From the NCBI GenBank assembly GCA_964304625.1, contig OZ199838.1, positions 6,262,001-6,326,000 of the forward strand: a stretch of 64,000 bases of DNA, in the 5' to 3' direction. The DNA is from Kudoa neothunni (Eukaryota > Cnidaria). This document shows, piece by piece, positions 46,377 to 61,489 of this stretch; the stretch's first letter is position 1, and every line of letters starts with the position of its first letter. A program made the position numbers and the translations under genes. The notes beneath the pieces were generated by a model. The model saw only the letters and a program-made list of their open reading frames with translations, was not told where the DNA came from and did no database searches.

Positions 46377-49173
46377 CCCTCCAAACATGCCAAAAACGAC
46401 ATATACCAGGCAGTTTTGGGATCAGGAGAACCCCAGATTTTTATTTCTTATTTGATACAAAATATTATGAAATATAGTTACGTTCTTTTAAAAAGATTTT
46501 TACTCAAGCGATAACGAAATAATTATAACTTAGTTGTGCGGCGATTGTAGTCGATGTCTTCCGAACGCTTAGTTATTAATTTTCAATTGTTAAATATTAT
46601 TGAAATTATATTTTAATATACCATATGGTCTTGTCATAACATTATCTAGATACGAAAAGGATAGTAGATGTTAATATTGTTGCAACTATTATTCATAACA
46701 CTATGATCAAAAATACAACAGTCATCTTCTTCGAGATAATAATAGTTTATATGTATAATAAAGTAATTTACTACTATCTTGAGGATTCTAATTCTTGATA
46801 ATTAAAGGTCATTATTTTGTATTAATAGAATCCCATAGGTATTCTAACAGTAGAATTTACCAAAATTCAAAGAATATCTGAAAATACCTATGTTCACATG
46901 TAACAACATGATTCTGATTTTACCGATTCTTACAGTATTTCACGACCAAGATGCAAACATGCCGCGCGCGCTAGTTATTTTTTAAGGATTAAGATATGCC
47001 TGCTGAACCAGAAATTATTAATAAAATAAAAAGAAAAAGAAAATACGAAATTGTTAATAAGGAAGATTGGGAAAAGATTTTCCAACAACTCCAAGTACTC
47101 ATATTTTGATATAATTTCTAAAGCCATTCAGAATGGGAAGACCAACCGTTAAATATCTGAGTCTCCGGACATTCATGAATCTACGATAAGTAGAATTGTC
47201 AAAAGGATAAATGAAACAGGGTCAGAAGAAATTAACGATTAGAAATAGAAAATATATATGAATAAAATTTAATCATCCTCTGTTATTTCAGCGTTACATA
47301 GCTTTGTTTAAAGTTTAATTGACATTTTTAAAAGAAAGTTTCACATTTTAATAGATATGCGGCATGTTTGCATCTTGGTCGTGAAATACTGTATAATTTT
47401 TTAATAAAATTTTTTAAAATTCTATAAAATAAAATATTATCTAAATGATATTCATAAAAAAATCGGGCGCATCCACCGTTGCGAGCTCACGTAGAGGCCA
47501 ATCATTCATAATAAAATATGGGTTAATAATTAAAAATGTAATATATAACTAACCTTTACTGGTCATTTTTTGTTTTCATTTCTAACAAATAATTCTCGAA
47601 TGTTTGTTGTAACAATGTTCGGAGCAATAATAACATTTTTTCTTTATTTTTATATCAGAGAATAGAGCGCATAAAATACCCCTTTTTCGTAATGGATGGG
47701 ATATTGTCTACCTTACCCACACACCCTTAGTTTTGTTATAATCGACAATAACTTGAGGATTTTTTGTCTGATCATGGCATAAATTAACATTGTTTGAGGA
47801 CGTCCCCAATAAATGACCGCGTTGTCCTTTTTAGGAAAGCTGAACTAAAAAACTCCCCCCCCCCTATTCCTTGGTTTTAATAATTAATGAGATATCCCGT
47901 TTATTACGCCAGATAGTCTTCAGAAAACTCAAACTCAGGTTAGAAGTTTGTTTACCAACGGAATCAAAGTGGAAAAATTATCACAAAAAATGTTTCTACT
48001 AGCTTTTTCAAGCCCGACGAAAGCTCTAAAACAACCTTTTTACCAACACGTTTAGTAATATGGTCATTGTTTCCTCCAAGGTAGACGAAAATATTACGTT
48101 CATAATTGGTATGAGGGTCAATTAAAAGAAAAAATTTCAAGACATAAACCGAACGTTTAGAGGGAATACACTACGTAAAGGGAAACCTGCCTCTCAATGA
48201 AACTAATTGTTCATCAACAGTAGGATGAGCAGAGGGAATTAGACACATCGGCAAAATACTTTTCCACCTATTGAAAACTTCGGTTGCCAGGAAAAACTTA
48301 TTGACTTCTCATCGCAAACTCTTGTCTCGCAGTCATCAAAGTGAACACTTCCATTTATTTAGGTGAACCTATACAGCAGCATGATTCTACGAGGTATATG
48401 ATGTCCTTTATTCAAGCTCCACAATTGCTTAAGAGATTCAATTTTAGATTTAAAGATTGACATATATTTAATAATTCCTATGTATAGTTTATATTTCACT
48501 ATATTTAGATTTTCCGTCTGCATCCGTAATGATGAAAAGCACCAAATTTATTAGTGTGAGTAATCGCAGAATTGAAAAATTCATCATCAAAAAAATGGAA
48601 AACTATCCCGTAAATTGCAAATTCGGGATGTTAAAAATGCAGTCAGACCTAGAGGTTTGTTTAAGATGTATTCTTTCTTGATGTTTGTATTTGAAGGCGC
48701 AAACGAAGGCCATAACACATTGTTTTTGTCCCTATACGTGTTCTTCAGGCCCCAATCATCAGAACAATTACAACGATGTGAAGAGAAACATTCTTCAATA
48801 CAACTCTTTCATTTCTAATGGCCGGTAACAATTGGCATCGCTCGACTAATATCGGAAACATAACCCTTGATTTTTCTCAATATTTAATGGATGTAACCTT
48901 TCGGAGTCAAAGTATATTATTTTTTATAATTTTATAAAAGCTTTTGTGAAATAAAAAAGTGGGGTCTACCCCGACCCCAAAACTGCTTGGTGTAAGTATT
49001 TGATATAAAATCCTAGAAAACAAAAAATCCTAATTTTAAAAATAAATTATGAATATATAGGAACTTTTAAAAGAATAATGATTGGATCCAGTTAATTTAA
49101 CACTTTCAATGAGAAGTGAATTGAGATTAAAATCGGCGTGGGGTCCACTTCGACCCCAAAAATGCTTGGAGGG
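46377..49173 (-). mobile_element. piggyBac element 1, decayed
   Basis: Flanked by TTAA on both sides (46373-46376, 49174-49177). The ends match: CCCTCCAAACATGCC and, read inward from the right, CCCTCCAAGCATTTTTGGGG. Repeats with GGGTC/GACCC lie just inside the right end. Minus-strand transposase traces are scattered over broken frames: VGKKVVLELSSGLKKL before the second aspartate region (about 48080-48020), and NPQVIVDYNKTKG near the third (about 47790-47740). A mariner MITE (46931-47393) is nested inside. Not able to encode a transposase. Confidence 0.75.
46933..47391 (+). mobile_element. Mariner/Tc1-type MITE nested in piggyBac 1
   Basis: A 459-bp unit flanked by TA, with terminal inverted repeats of at least 30 bp starting CAGTATTTCACGACCAAGAT; the right end is an almost exact inverse copy. 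After ATG at 46995 it keeps a decayed start of a mariner-type transposase: KIKRKRKYEIVNKEDWEKIF, then an HTH-like remnant (ISKAIQNGK, ESTISRIVKRINETG). The catalytic domain is absent, so it is an internal deletion derivative. Confidence 0.8.
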
Positions 49174-49177
49174 TTAA

Positions 49178-49645
49178 AGAGATTTTCAACAGATTGAACG
49201 TTAGAATATATATTTTTCCATTTGAAGCAGATATATTATATAATTATTAATAAGGACAATAATGAGTTTTAGATAATACAGAAAAATAATTTCTGTTTAA
49301 CTTTTATAAATTAATTCCTTAACTTTTCAATTATAAATAAATCTTTTGAAAATATGACATTATATTTTTAACAAAAATCTTATATGGGATATATTATGAT
49401 TATGCAAAAAAATAATAAATTTTATTGTTTAAAATGTCGCTATTCCAAATTTTTTAACGCAAACCCTAATGTTATAATTCACCAAAATTAGTTTTAATTT
49501 TTTTAAATAGATAAAAACTATTATAACATTTCATAACCATTTTGAATAAAATATTGAAAATATAGCGACACAGAGGTACAATTTTTTTGTTTTTTTAAAT
49601 TTAAATGAACATTGGGAAGGAAGGTATTAAAATTCGACAAAAAAT
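49178..49645. other. No gene seen
   Basis: AT-rich spacer between piggyBac 1 and the pogo element. Confidence 0.4.
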
Positions 49646-49696
49646 TACCGTATATACTCGAGTATAAGTCGCAGTCATAAACCAAAAATTTATTAA

Positions 49697-52029
49697 CCCT
49701 TTCAGTCCCATTGTTCACTGTAGTGAACAAACCATTATTTTGGCTACCACGTATTGAATAGACTTATATAGAAAACCAAAAGTAAATTAAACTGAAGATT
49801 TTAGTATTGAGATTGTAAATATTTTTAATTTATATCGTATTTAAGAACGAACAAAATTTTATTAAACGATACTTTTTACTAAATCCGGATTAAAAAATTG
49901 CAATCTTATTCTGTCTATAAAAGTATGTTTTAATTTATAAATAAAACAAAAAAAATATATTATAGATAATTATGATCAGTTTATTTTGTCAAATATTCAC
50001 ATTGATACAAAAGTAAACAAATGTACACAGCTTTAAAAGCATGTGTTCACTACGATGAACAACGGGCTCCAACGGAACTAAAATTTTGGATTATAATGGA
50101 TCGCGATTTCAGAGCAACAAGGTCAAACAGTGGAAAAATACATGCGGAAGTTATAGTTCTTCCTGATGCTGATATTTCAGATCTGGATGTGTATTCTGAT
50201 GACGAATTTTATCCAATAAAAAGCTAAAATGTTAAGGAATCCTCTACTAGCTCGTCGGATGAATCGGTTGCTGTGGAAGAGGAAACAGATTTCAAATGGA
50301 CTAAAGAAGGGCCCTGGATTGAGCGACCTGAAAATGTAACCACGGATGAAAATTTTGAATAACTTGAAGATTTTCGTGAGCCAATAGACTACTTTAATTT
50401 CTTCTTTGGCAATGAACTAATGGAACTAATAATATCACAATCAAATATTTATTCCACTCAATTTGGATCGACTTTTCGAACACATGTTGAAGAAATTCAA
50501 AAGTTCATCGGCGTTCTTATTTTGATGGGCATCGTTAGGATGCCTCGTTACCGCTGTTATTGGAGTAAATCCCTGAATTATCCTCCTGTTTCGAATACTT
50601 TCTCCAGAATTCGTTTTCAGCAAATCCTCAAATTTTTACGTTTTAATAATAACGAAACTCTTATAACGAACCAAAACTCACCCACTTTCGATCGTTTCGC
50701 GAAAATTAGACCTTTTCTTGACCATCTCAGGATGGCATGCTTAAAAATAACCCCAGAAGTACGAAAATCAATTGACGAGCAAATGATTCCGTTTAAAGGA
50801 AAATGTAAAGCAAGGCAATACCTACCGAGGAAACCTTCAAAGTGGGGCTTCAAAGTTTTCGCTAGATGCGGTGTTAGTGGCATCGTGTATGACTTTCACA
50901 TATATGATGGAAAAAGACCTACGGTTGCTCAAAGCTGTGGTCTAATCTCAGGAGACTTCGTTGTTAAACTATCCGAAACTCTCTCAACTTCAAATACATA
51001 TTTTCTTTATTTTGACAACTACTTTACTTCCATCCCACTTCAAGTATTTTTAAAAAACCGAAATATTTACTCAATTAGTACAATTCGAAGAAATAGAATA
51101 AAGAATTGCCCTTTAACTCCCGCAAAGATATTCGAGAAAAATGGTCGCGGAGCGTATGAAAGAGCGCAAGATCTTCATCAAGGTATTGTGTTATCTCAAT
51201 GGTGTGATGGCTCAATAGTTACATTGTCCTCAACTCATTCTTCTTTGGAACCTAGTCTCAGTGTAAGGAGATTTGATAAACGTCTCAAACGAATGGTTAA
51301 TGTTGAGTGTCCTAATGTTATTTCTGAATACAAACACATGGGGGGGTGTCGATCTATCAGATATGCTGATGGCATTGTATAGATTAGAGCATAAATCTTT
51401 AAAATTTTACATGAAAATTTTCATGTGGGGTCTGGTCTAAATACGGCCATTATTAATTCATGGCTGCTATATCGCAGAAACTCCATCATACGAAAGACGC
51501 CCAGAAAGGAAATGAAAGACTTGTTGTCATTTACAGAATCCATTAGCGAATCACTCATCTATTATAGAAATCGGGTAGTAATACCAAAGCGAGGTCGACC
51601 AAGTCTGGATGCGTGTGAAGATTATGATGTCATCTCTTGCCCCAAACGTCAAAAAAATAATGTACTATCAGATTCTATTAGATTTGACAATGTTGGTCAT
51701 TACCCTACGATGAATGAATCAAAAAATAGGTGCCGTCTATGTAAAAGGAACACACAGTTCGCATGTGTAAAATGTTTGGCTACTTGTTGAATTGTTAAAG
51801 GAAGGAATTGTTTTTATGATTTCCATGTAAAAAAAACTAATTAATTATTAATAAAATTTATTTTTTTCTCATTTAAAAATTTTGTTTTTTTACCGTTGGA
51901 ACCCGTTGTTCACTGTAGTGAACAAGACAAAATGTGATGAATTGGAACTTAGAGAACTCTTTTTAAATTAAAAATTAAAATTTCTTGTTTTTAATGCTCC
52001 TTCTATATAATAATTTTTTTTCGAAAGGG
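49697..52029 (+). mobile_element. piggyBac element 2, nested in pogo, slightly decayed
   Basis: A 2333-bp element flanked by TTAA (49693-49696, 52030-52033) with short CCCTTTC inverted ends. A perfect 20-bp palindrome, TTGTTCACTGTAGTGAACAA, lies near each end (49711-49730 and 51906-51925). It carries a plus-strand transposase with only a few breaks. Confidence 0.88.
50021..51790 (+). pseudogene. piggyBac transposase, few breaks
   Basis: A near-complete DDD transposase. An acidic N-terminus (50021-50226) ends at a stop, and another stop lies near 50360. The core runs 50420-51382, with SIDEQMIPFKGK (first D), YFLYFDNYFTSIP (second D) and, after a run of seven G at about 51341-51347, a one-base shift that splits the third-D motif MGGVDLSDM. 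The C-terminal frame (51425-51790) holds KRGRPSL and a cysteine-rich finger (CRLCKRNTQFACVKC). All three aspartates can be found. It is probably recently dead. Confidence 0.88.
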
Positions 52030-52128
52030 TTAATGCTTAAACATTTAGCGATTTACAACGTATATTTTGAATAAAATCGAATTATTTAAGACAAATAAGA
52101 AAATATTCATTATACAAAAAATAAATGG

Positions 52129-53480
52129 TTATTTTAAAAAAATTAACAAACTATTAATATTCATTGTCGTCATCATCATCCTTAGCTGACGAACACTCAT
52201 CCTCATCAAAAAGGCGTAGCTTTGTTCTAATGTTGAAGTATCGTCGTGAATCAAATCCATCTCTTCTTCCGTATTATTGTGTATTTCGTCGTCTTCCCAG
52301 AGTATATCGTCTCCAATTCCATCCATCTCATTAGAAATGCCACATTTTTTGAACGATTTCTTAATTATACTCGTGTCTATGGAGAGCAAAGAGTCTTTAA
52401 CCCATTTAGCTACCAATGCTAATGCAGGTCTCATAAAATTTCCTGATGCTGTCTTTTTCGCCAATCCGTCTGAGATCCATTTGATCCATTGATCGCGTAC
52501 TTTACATTTGAATGGAAAATTTAAAGAAACATCTAAAGGTTGTAATATTGAGGGTAAGCCCGAAGGAATAACAGTAGTATCTGTTTTATAGTAGTTTTTG
52601 ATACGCTGTTTGACATCATCAACGAGATGAGCTCGGAACATATTCCAAACTAACAGACTTAGATTTTTATCCAAATTACCACTTGGGAGACGAGACCATA
52701 CTTTCTGCATCCAAATATGAAGTCCTTCCACATCCATCCATCCATCCATCCATTGTTTCTCGTGAACATGAATAACGACTCCAAGAGGGAATTATTCTTT
52801 GGGAAACGTTTTCCGTTAAAAAATTATCATTAGAGGCAATTTAGTTCCATCTGCCATACAGGTTAAAACGATAGTAAAGTGTGTTTTTTCGTGACCAGTT
52901 GTTCTAACCGTCAGTTTTGGTTCCTATATTATCAACTTTCTGGTTACCTGGAGCACCAAAAAACATAGGTGTTTCGTCCATGTTTCCAATCCGACTAAGA
53001 TCATAATTTATCTTTTTCCCTATATCTGTAACAAATTTATGAAAGTTGATAATCTTGTAATCTAAATGGGGCGGAAGTTTTTGGCGAATTTTAGTCCTTT
53101 GTCTAAGAGCTAAACCATGTCTGTTCATAAAACGCGTGCACCATCCAGCCGATACTTTAAAGTTTGAGGCCTTTATAATATCTTTTGATTTTTATCGAAT
53201 CGATCCGCGCTTCACTACGTATCCGGTTTTTCTCATTTTATTTATCCATTAGTTTAACTATTCCTCTTCGCGGATAAATTTAGACGTCTTTCCCCTATTG
53301 ACTTTTCTTGAAACTGGCATTTCTTCCAACTGTAGAACAGATTTTCTCCAATCGCGTACCTGCTTTTCGCTAACTCCATTTTTATTAGCCGCAAGTCGAT
53401 TCTTGTCACATTCGATAGCATATTTTGCAACTTTTAATTTTAATATGGCGTCATAGCAATGTCTTTTTTAATAGAACTCA
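52129..53480 (-). pseudogene. pogo transposase, several breaks
   Basis: From the N-terminus: an HTH-like region (NRLAANKNGVSEKQVRDWRK, about 53410-53350); a second DNA-binding region with FMNRHGLALRQRTKI and GNMDETPMFFGAPGN (first catalytic D, 53128-52904); then the frame at 52749-52129 with LLVWNMFRAHL and PSGLPSILQPLDVSLNFPFK (third D). The second catalytic position reads N where pogo transposases have D. An expanded (CCAT)n tract at about 52733-52752 marks one break. An acidic tail follows. Confidence 0.82.
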
Positions 53481-53739
53481 TTATCCTAACATAAGTGAAA
53501 TACAAATTAAATATCAACGAAACAATTTCGTCATTTTAATTAAAACAATATTTTTTTATATATAATGATAAAACATAGAACAAACTCATTACGGATGATT
53601 TATATACTTTACTAATTACCAGCCTAATTTTTACGTCGATGTCTCGCGTAAAGTCGCAAGCGGTTTTTGAGGTATAGCTTTTTGAAAAAAAGTGCGACTT
53701 ACTTATACCCGAGTATATACGGTAGTAGCTAAAGAGTTT

Positions 53740-54080
53740 ACTTTATACTGCGTGACTTAATAGTTGATAAACTTAACATATTGTTACTCATATTACGGGA
53801 GAAAGTGGCTATTGGCTTATTAAATAATATCCAGATGTCAATAGTTTTGATTATACTTAATTATTTATGACCCCTAAGAATGAAGGAATGAGCCAGAAAT
53901 AATTAAATGTTACAGACTTTAAAAAATTAGATCTGTATACGTTTCTGTGAATAAGATAAGCCGGACTTAAAAATTAGTATATCGCATGAACATATTGGGA
54001 TGGGGTGCCCGCACCTTAGGGGATGTGAACTTTGGTCTCAGGGGGCGAGTCCAGTTTTAGTTGAAAAGCTTTGTATTAGG
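53740..54080. mobile_element. hAT-family MITE (family 1), copy D
   Basis: Aligns by eye with 56545-56835: TGGCTATTG, then TATTTAATTATTTATGACCC-like sequence, AATTAGATCTGTATACG, and TTAGGATTAGAATTTG near 54068-54083. It starts just after the pogo right end. Terminal repeats are eroded. Confidence 0.5.
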
Positions 54081-54975
54081 ATTAGAATTTGTCACTTCAA
54101 TAGCCTTTGTCATTATGGACTTATTTATGATCATTATAAATCCAAAAACTTCAATATTATAATTTATAATATTGATTTTCGGATTTTTAACTCGATTTAG
54201 AGGAAGTATTGATCTATTTCACGTTTATGTAATTAAAAATTACATTAAATAATTTAAACCATTTTTTACACGAAATAGAAAAACCTTGTATTGTCTGTTA
54301 CCTCTGAGTTGATTTTGTAATAAACGTGGAATTAATATATCTACAACATTTAAATCCTTATTTTTTGTAATTAATTCCAATAATAATAATATCGATCAAG
54401 TATATATTAGGTCGATACAGAAATTCATGCAATCAAAATTTTTTTTCACTCTTGGAGTCCAAAGGCCATGTACGTAAAAATTACTTGATATAATTTTGTT
54501 TTGAACTATTTAAAAGCTCTATAATATTCATTATGGAAAGATGACACTAAATTATATATTTTACTAACCCTTCCGGTACCAACGGGGGTATTCGAGAGAC
54601 CCCACAATATTAATTTTGTTTCTAAATCCAAAAATCAGCTGCTGATAGTCTTAAAAGTTTCAGAATACCTCTATTACTATTATTTCGACATTTCGATGAA
54701 AATATTTTTTATAATATAATTAAATCTAATGAATAAATTCAAAAATCATACTAGAGTTAATTTTTAATGCATCGGATTAGTTTTCTAATGTTACATATTT
54801 GTTTTATAAAAATTAAAAATAGCTTTACCACTCCGAAAATTTGATAATATCCGTTCTATTACATGGGCAAATGGTGCGCCTTTCTAAATATTACCGCCTT
54901 GCGGATTAACGAGTATTAATCCGATTAAGCCATGCGCCTAATATTTCTTGCGGATATTGAGGTAGCAATTGTTAA

Positions 54976-55980
54976 ATGACTTTTTTTGAGGCATCGGTAA
55001 TATTTAGTGTGAGACTAGACCAAACCATTGATGATGTTGAAAAACTTATTGAGGATTCTTTTTCTGTAGATAATGATAATTGCTCAGAATACGAAATATC
55101 TGATTCAAATGATTGCGGTGAAGATGATTGTGTTATTAGTGATATAGATAGTGATGAAGATTTTCAAAGTGACGTTTAATCTGCTCAAGTAAACCCGAAT
55201 AATGATTCTATTTTTTCCCCGCCTGGTCTTGAATGGTTCAAAAGAATTTGTTCGAAAACGAAAACTAAATCACATAACATCGTTACTTCATCCTCAGGCA
55301 TTTTAGAGGAAGCGAACAATATAACGTCTATTTATGATGCCTTTGAATTGTTTATGTCGGGTGATATAATTAATGAGATAGTAAAATACACCGACAAATA
55401 TAGTGAAGAATCTAACCTAGAGAATCACGCAACAATATCTAAAGATGAAATATAAGCATTTATAGGCATATAAATGCTGCTGCGCATTCAAATGGTAAGA
55501 TACTTGCTCATAGGAATATGTGGGATGGTTGTCAATTATTCAAACAATTATTTTTCTCCATAGTTGTGTCCAGAACCGGGTTCACTTATATTTTTAGAAA
55601 AATCCGTTTCGACGATAAAACAAATAGAATTTATCGGTTTTGAACTACAAATGACAAATTTGAATCTTGTTAACAATTTTTCAATCTATTTAATGAAAAT
55701 TGCCTGAAGTGTTATTCACCAGGCACGCATATTACAGTCTACGAAAGGTTAGTAAGGTTTCGGGGTAAATGCCCATTTCGTGCGTATATGAAAAGCAAGC
55801 TCGGACGATTCAAAATCAAACTTTGGGTGGCCGCAGACATGGGAACGTCATACCTACTGAATATTCAGCCTTATACTGGGAAGATTAATGGAATAAGGAT
55901 AAAAATTTCAGATTGAGATATTTCAAGTGTTTCAAATTTGTTTGCATAAAATATAGGAGAAAAAGAAACATTATTTATTG
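54976..55980 (+). pseudogene. piggyBac transposase remnant
   Basis: An acidic frame (54976-55179) with IDSDEDFQSD, typical of piggyBac N-termini. It is followed across stops by GLEWFKRICSK, a YDAFELFMSGDII block and a good core match, GKCPFRAYMKSKLGRFKIKLWVAAD, then YLLNIQPYTGK. The later DDD residues are not readable. Confidence 0.75.
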
Positions 55981-56544
55981 TTTTGATTATACCGATTCTT
56001 TGGAACTAATCTTATTAATATATTTTTTTATTGGAAATATGCTTGCAGCTTATATATTATACAAACATTTTCATTAAGAATTAAATACAATGTATGATTC
56101 ATTTTACGATATCTGATACATTCAAATTTACGGTATATGCAATTTTAATCCATTATAATGAATGAATTCTAACTAAGGCTCAGCGGATTTGTAATTTTTG
56201 AATCTATGCACATTTGTTCCATTCGGGATAAAAAATATCTGTCTGTTGAACAAACGAATAAAATTAATCCCGCTATAGAAAAAAGGATAATTTTTTACAA
56301 AATAATTCTTTACTTTAGGAAATTATACCGAGTATGCCTCATTAAATTAAGAAAATGTCTGCATAAAAATAGTTATTCTAATTTATGTTTACATTAATAT
56401 TTTGCGAATTTCAAAAATAGTAAAATAATGGCGAGACAAAAATGATTTCGTTGTACCAATAAATATTAAAAATAACTACGTAAAAATATAACAGATTTGT
56501 TGACTATTATTTTTGGTGTATTAAACGCTGATGCTCAAATAATG

Positions 56545-56835
56545 CAAACTTAAGTCCCTGCGTCAGTCATTGTTTAAAAATATTGTCATTTTATGTATAA
56601 TTTAATGGAAGTAGCTATTGACACGGCAAATAATATTTAGACGTCATTAATTTTGGCTATATTTAATTATTTTTAGCCCACCAATTCGCTTTTAGCGAGC
56701 AGGAGTATTTAAATAGAGCAGATTCTAAACAATTAAATCTGTATATAGCTTTTGAGCGAGATTCGCGGAGATTAAAAATTTTTTATCGCATAAGCGTATA
56801 TGCCGTTTAGGACTAAATTTTACCATGTCTATATC
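56545..56835. mobile_element. hAT-family MITE (family 1), copy E
   Basis: Shares AATTAAATCTGTATATAGCTT, then GCGTATATGCCGTTTAGGAC and TAAATTTTACCAT with copies B and C. Nested in piggyBac 3. Confidence 0.5.
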
Positions 56836-57342
56836 CTCTGCGTAATAAAATTTAGGAAATAATAAAGATCAGCATTGGAAAATAGAAGTCGTCCCTCGTA
56901 TGGCGTAATAACGATTGATCAAAGCGGCTATCACATCAAACACCCATTAATTACGGCCTCATCTACTTTTACCGAGAAGCAATGAGCATTTAGTTGTTGC
57001 GATAGTCATGATTTTGTCGAATTATTCATATTTTGATAATTAGTCTTCCAAATAGCCTGTTTTGATATAAAAATGATAATATTTGCTATTTATATTACAT
57101 TTTGATGCATTTGTATCATTGTTCTTGCTATAGTTTTCGTCATGAACAAAATGATTTACGTATAGATCAAATAATAAAAACGGATCATATTTAGCTTGAA
57201 TTATCATATTTGCGTCTTTAATTTTTGGTAAAATAGTTTTGAGCAGATTGAAAAAATTTAAGGTGTATTTCGATTGGGGTACGCTAGTGACCCCAGTGGG
57301 TCACCCGCGTTTTGTTATCGTAGTTGGTACGAGGAGGGTTAA

Positions 57343-59178
57343 TATTGTCAACAAATTATACAGTTGTGAAAGAATAAAATTTACTGGGTCTGAAAGGACT
57401 CAACAAACTATAACTTAGTTAGTTACAGAATGTGTAAAATTAATTTGGAACTTTTTAATATCTAAAGTTTTAAAGTATATTTTATTGATTTGTGCGGAAA
57501 ATTAACAAGGCTTTCTTAGAAATAAAAACTTTATAATAAAAGTATCGTCCATAGATTCAGAAGTTACTCTATTAATCGACTGTATTTTTATAATTTTTGA
57601 GTTTTTGTAATGTGGCACCCTCCCAAAATGTATGATTTCAGATCTTTAACCTAATAAATTGCACCACGTGATTTTTTCTAGTCTGGAATGATAAATACGA
57701 AGTCATTACCAGTTATCGACTGTACAAAAACAATTCCATACTTATCATAAAATATTATCAATGTTGTAGATAATTTGATTGACCAGAATGCGCGCATAAT
57801 TTTTTTATCCTAGATAGATTCGACTTTTTCAAGAATTTTAACAATTTTTTTAGCACCTAAAAAAATTAAAATAAGTTATATTGTATATAATTTATACACG
57901 GTCTCAAAAACCACTCTATATCATCGTAACACAAGCTTGTTCGGGATCTTTAAAAGATAACGAACATTTTCCAATTCAATATCATGTAAATTGGGTTAAT
58001 TTCACCTCTATATAGTAGATCATAAACAATTGGAGTCTATTATGAAATATATTACTATCTCTAAAGGATTGATGAGGTTGTAAGCGTGGTTGTTGGTTTT
58101 ACGGAATGAAATTCAGGACAATAGTCCGAATTCCCCATACAATTAACGGCTAACCAAAAAGATGCCAAAGTTGAACATTAATATTGGTTAGAATGGCGTA
58201 ACAATTCCAGATAGATTTTCAACTATTAGAGCAATAGCGATTGGGCTAAATGGATGTTTTTGAAACCCGCATTTTGTTTTTCACATCACACGGCAAACAC
58301 TATCACCATCATCGATTGTAAATCACCACAGTTGAAGAATTTAATGATAAAACAGGGTGAATCATAATTTATTTGATATAATGGAGATTTTACGGCAGGA
58401 TAAAACAATATATGCGAGATAGCTCACAATGAATGTGAAACAATATTTCCCGTCCAATCCAAAAGTATGATAACTATATCGATAGATAGGTGCTAATAGA
58501 TAGATAAAAATTGTATGAGTTGATTAGGAAAGTAATAATGAGTTGCCGATTACAGTAATGCCCGCATATTTTAGTCCTAATTCAGAAAACAAAACCCCAC
58601 TATAATAGCGTTAATTTTAGAGAATCAGTTGGTAGGGAAATTATATTGATGTTCGGTGGTAGATAGTGGTTATTTATCTGTAACGATTAAAATCGGGAAT
58701 CGGTCTCAAGGTAAAAACAATTGTCTCATCTATTGCGATAAAAGACAACCACCTCCAGGACTCATCCCACTGTATCAAATTGTAACTGTGTGTCTCTCAA
58801 TAAAAATTGCAATTATCGAAATTTTGGCTTATTATTATTGATTGAGATAAGGTGAAGTTGTTTTAAAGTTGGTTTTCACACAACACAATTACACTACCTA
58901 CATACATTCATTGTGTAGGTAGATACAGAGAGCGAGTGTGAGTGAGAGAGACTGTGGCCGACAACCCTTAACACATTCCCTAAGGTATATACGCCATCAA
59001 TAATAACAATAATAATCGTGGCATTTATAGGCTGATCCATTGTAGTGGAAGAAAATTTAAACTATAACTTTTTTTAAATTCTCTTACACAGCCAACTAAC
59101 ATTAAACAGTGCAAATTGGCAGACATTTTCATATAGATAACCAACTGCTATAAGTTAAGGAAATAAAGTCCAAACCAT
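57343..59178. other. Spacer and presumed FOXJ1 promoter; leader hairpin
   Basis: No gene in the first 1.5 kb. Close to FOXJ1 a 9-bp inverted repeat, CTACCTACA at 58894-58902 with TGTAGGTAG at 58914-58922, could form a hairpin with an 11-nt loop. A GAGAGAG/GTGTGAGTGAGAGAG stretch follows. I see no convincing X-box for RFX factors. Confidence 0.35.

Positions 59179-61489
<2,311 letters not shown>

Larger units (their letters stand above)
49648..53722 (-). mobile_element. pogo-type element interrupted by a piggyBac
   Basis: TA-flanked element. The left end is CCGTATATACTCGAGTATAA followed by GTCG; the right end, read inward, is CCGTATATACTCGGGTATAA followed by GTAAGTCG. The transposase lies on the minus strand at 52129-53480. 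A complete piggyBac element (49697-52029, TTAA-flanked) sits 45 bp inside the left end, so pogo came first. Removing the insert leaves about 1.7 kb, a normal pogo size. Confidence 0.85.
54568..57338 (+). mobile_element. piggyBac element 3, decayed
   Basis: The left end is CCCTTCCGGTACCAACGGGG; the right end, read inward, is CCCTCCTCGTACCAACTACG. TTAA follows on the right (57339-57342); the left flank is CTAA, a one-base change. Plus-strand transposase traces run from an acidic N-terminus at 54976 to about 55980. A family-1 hAT MITE (56545-56835) lies inside the 3' part. Confidence 0.78.

Noticed and set aside
52733-52752. (CCAT)n as a functional tandem repeat
   Set aside because: Only about five units inside a decayed pogo transposase; best read as replication slippage.
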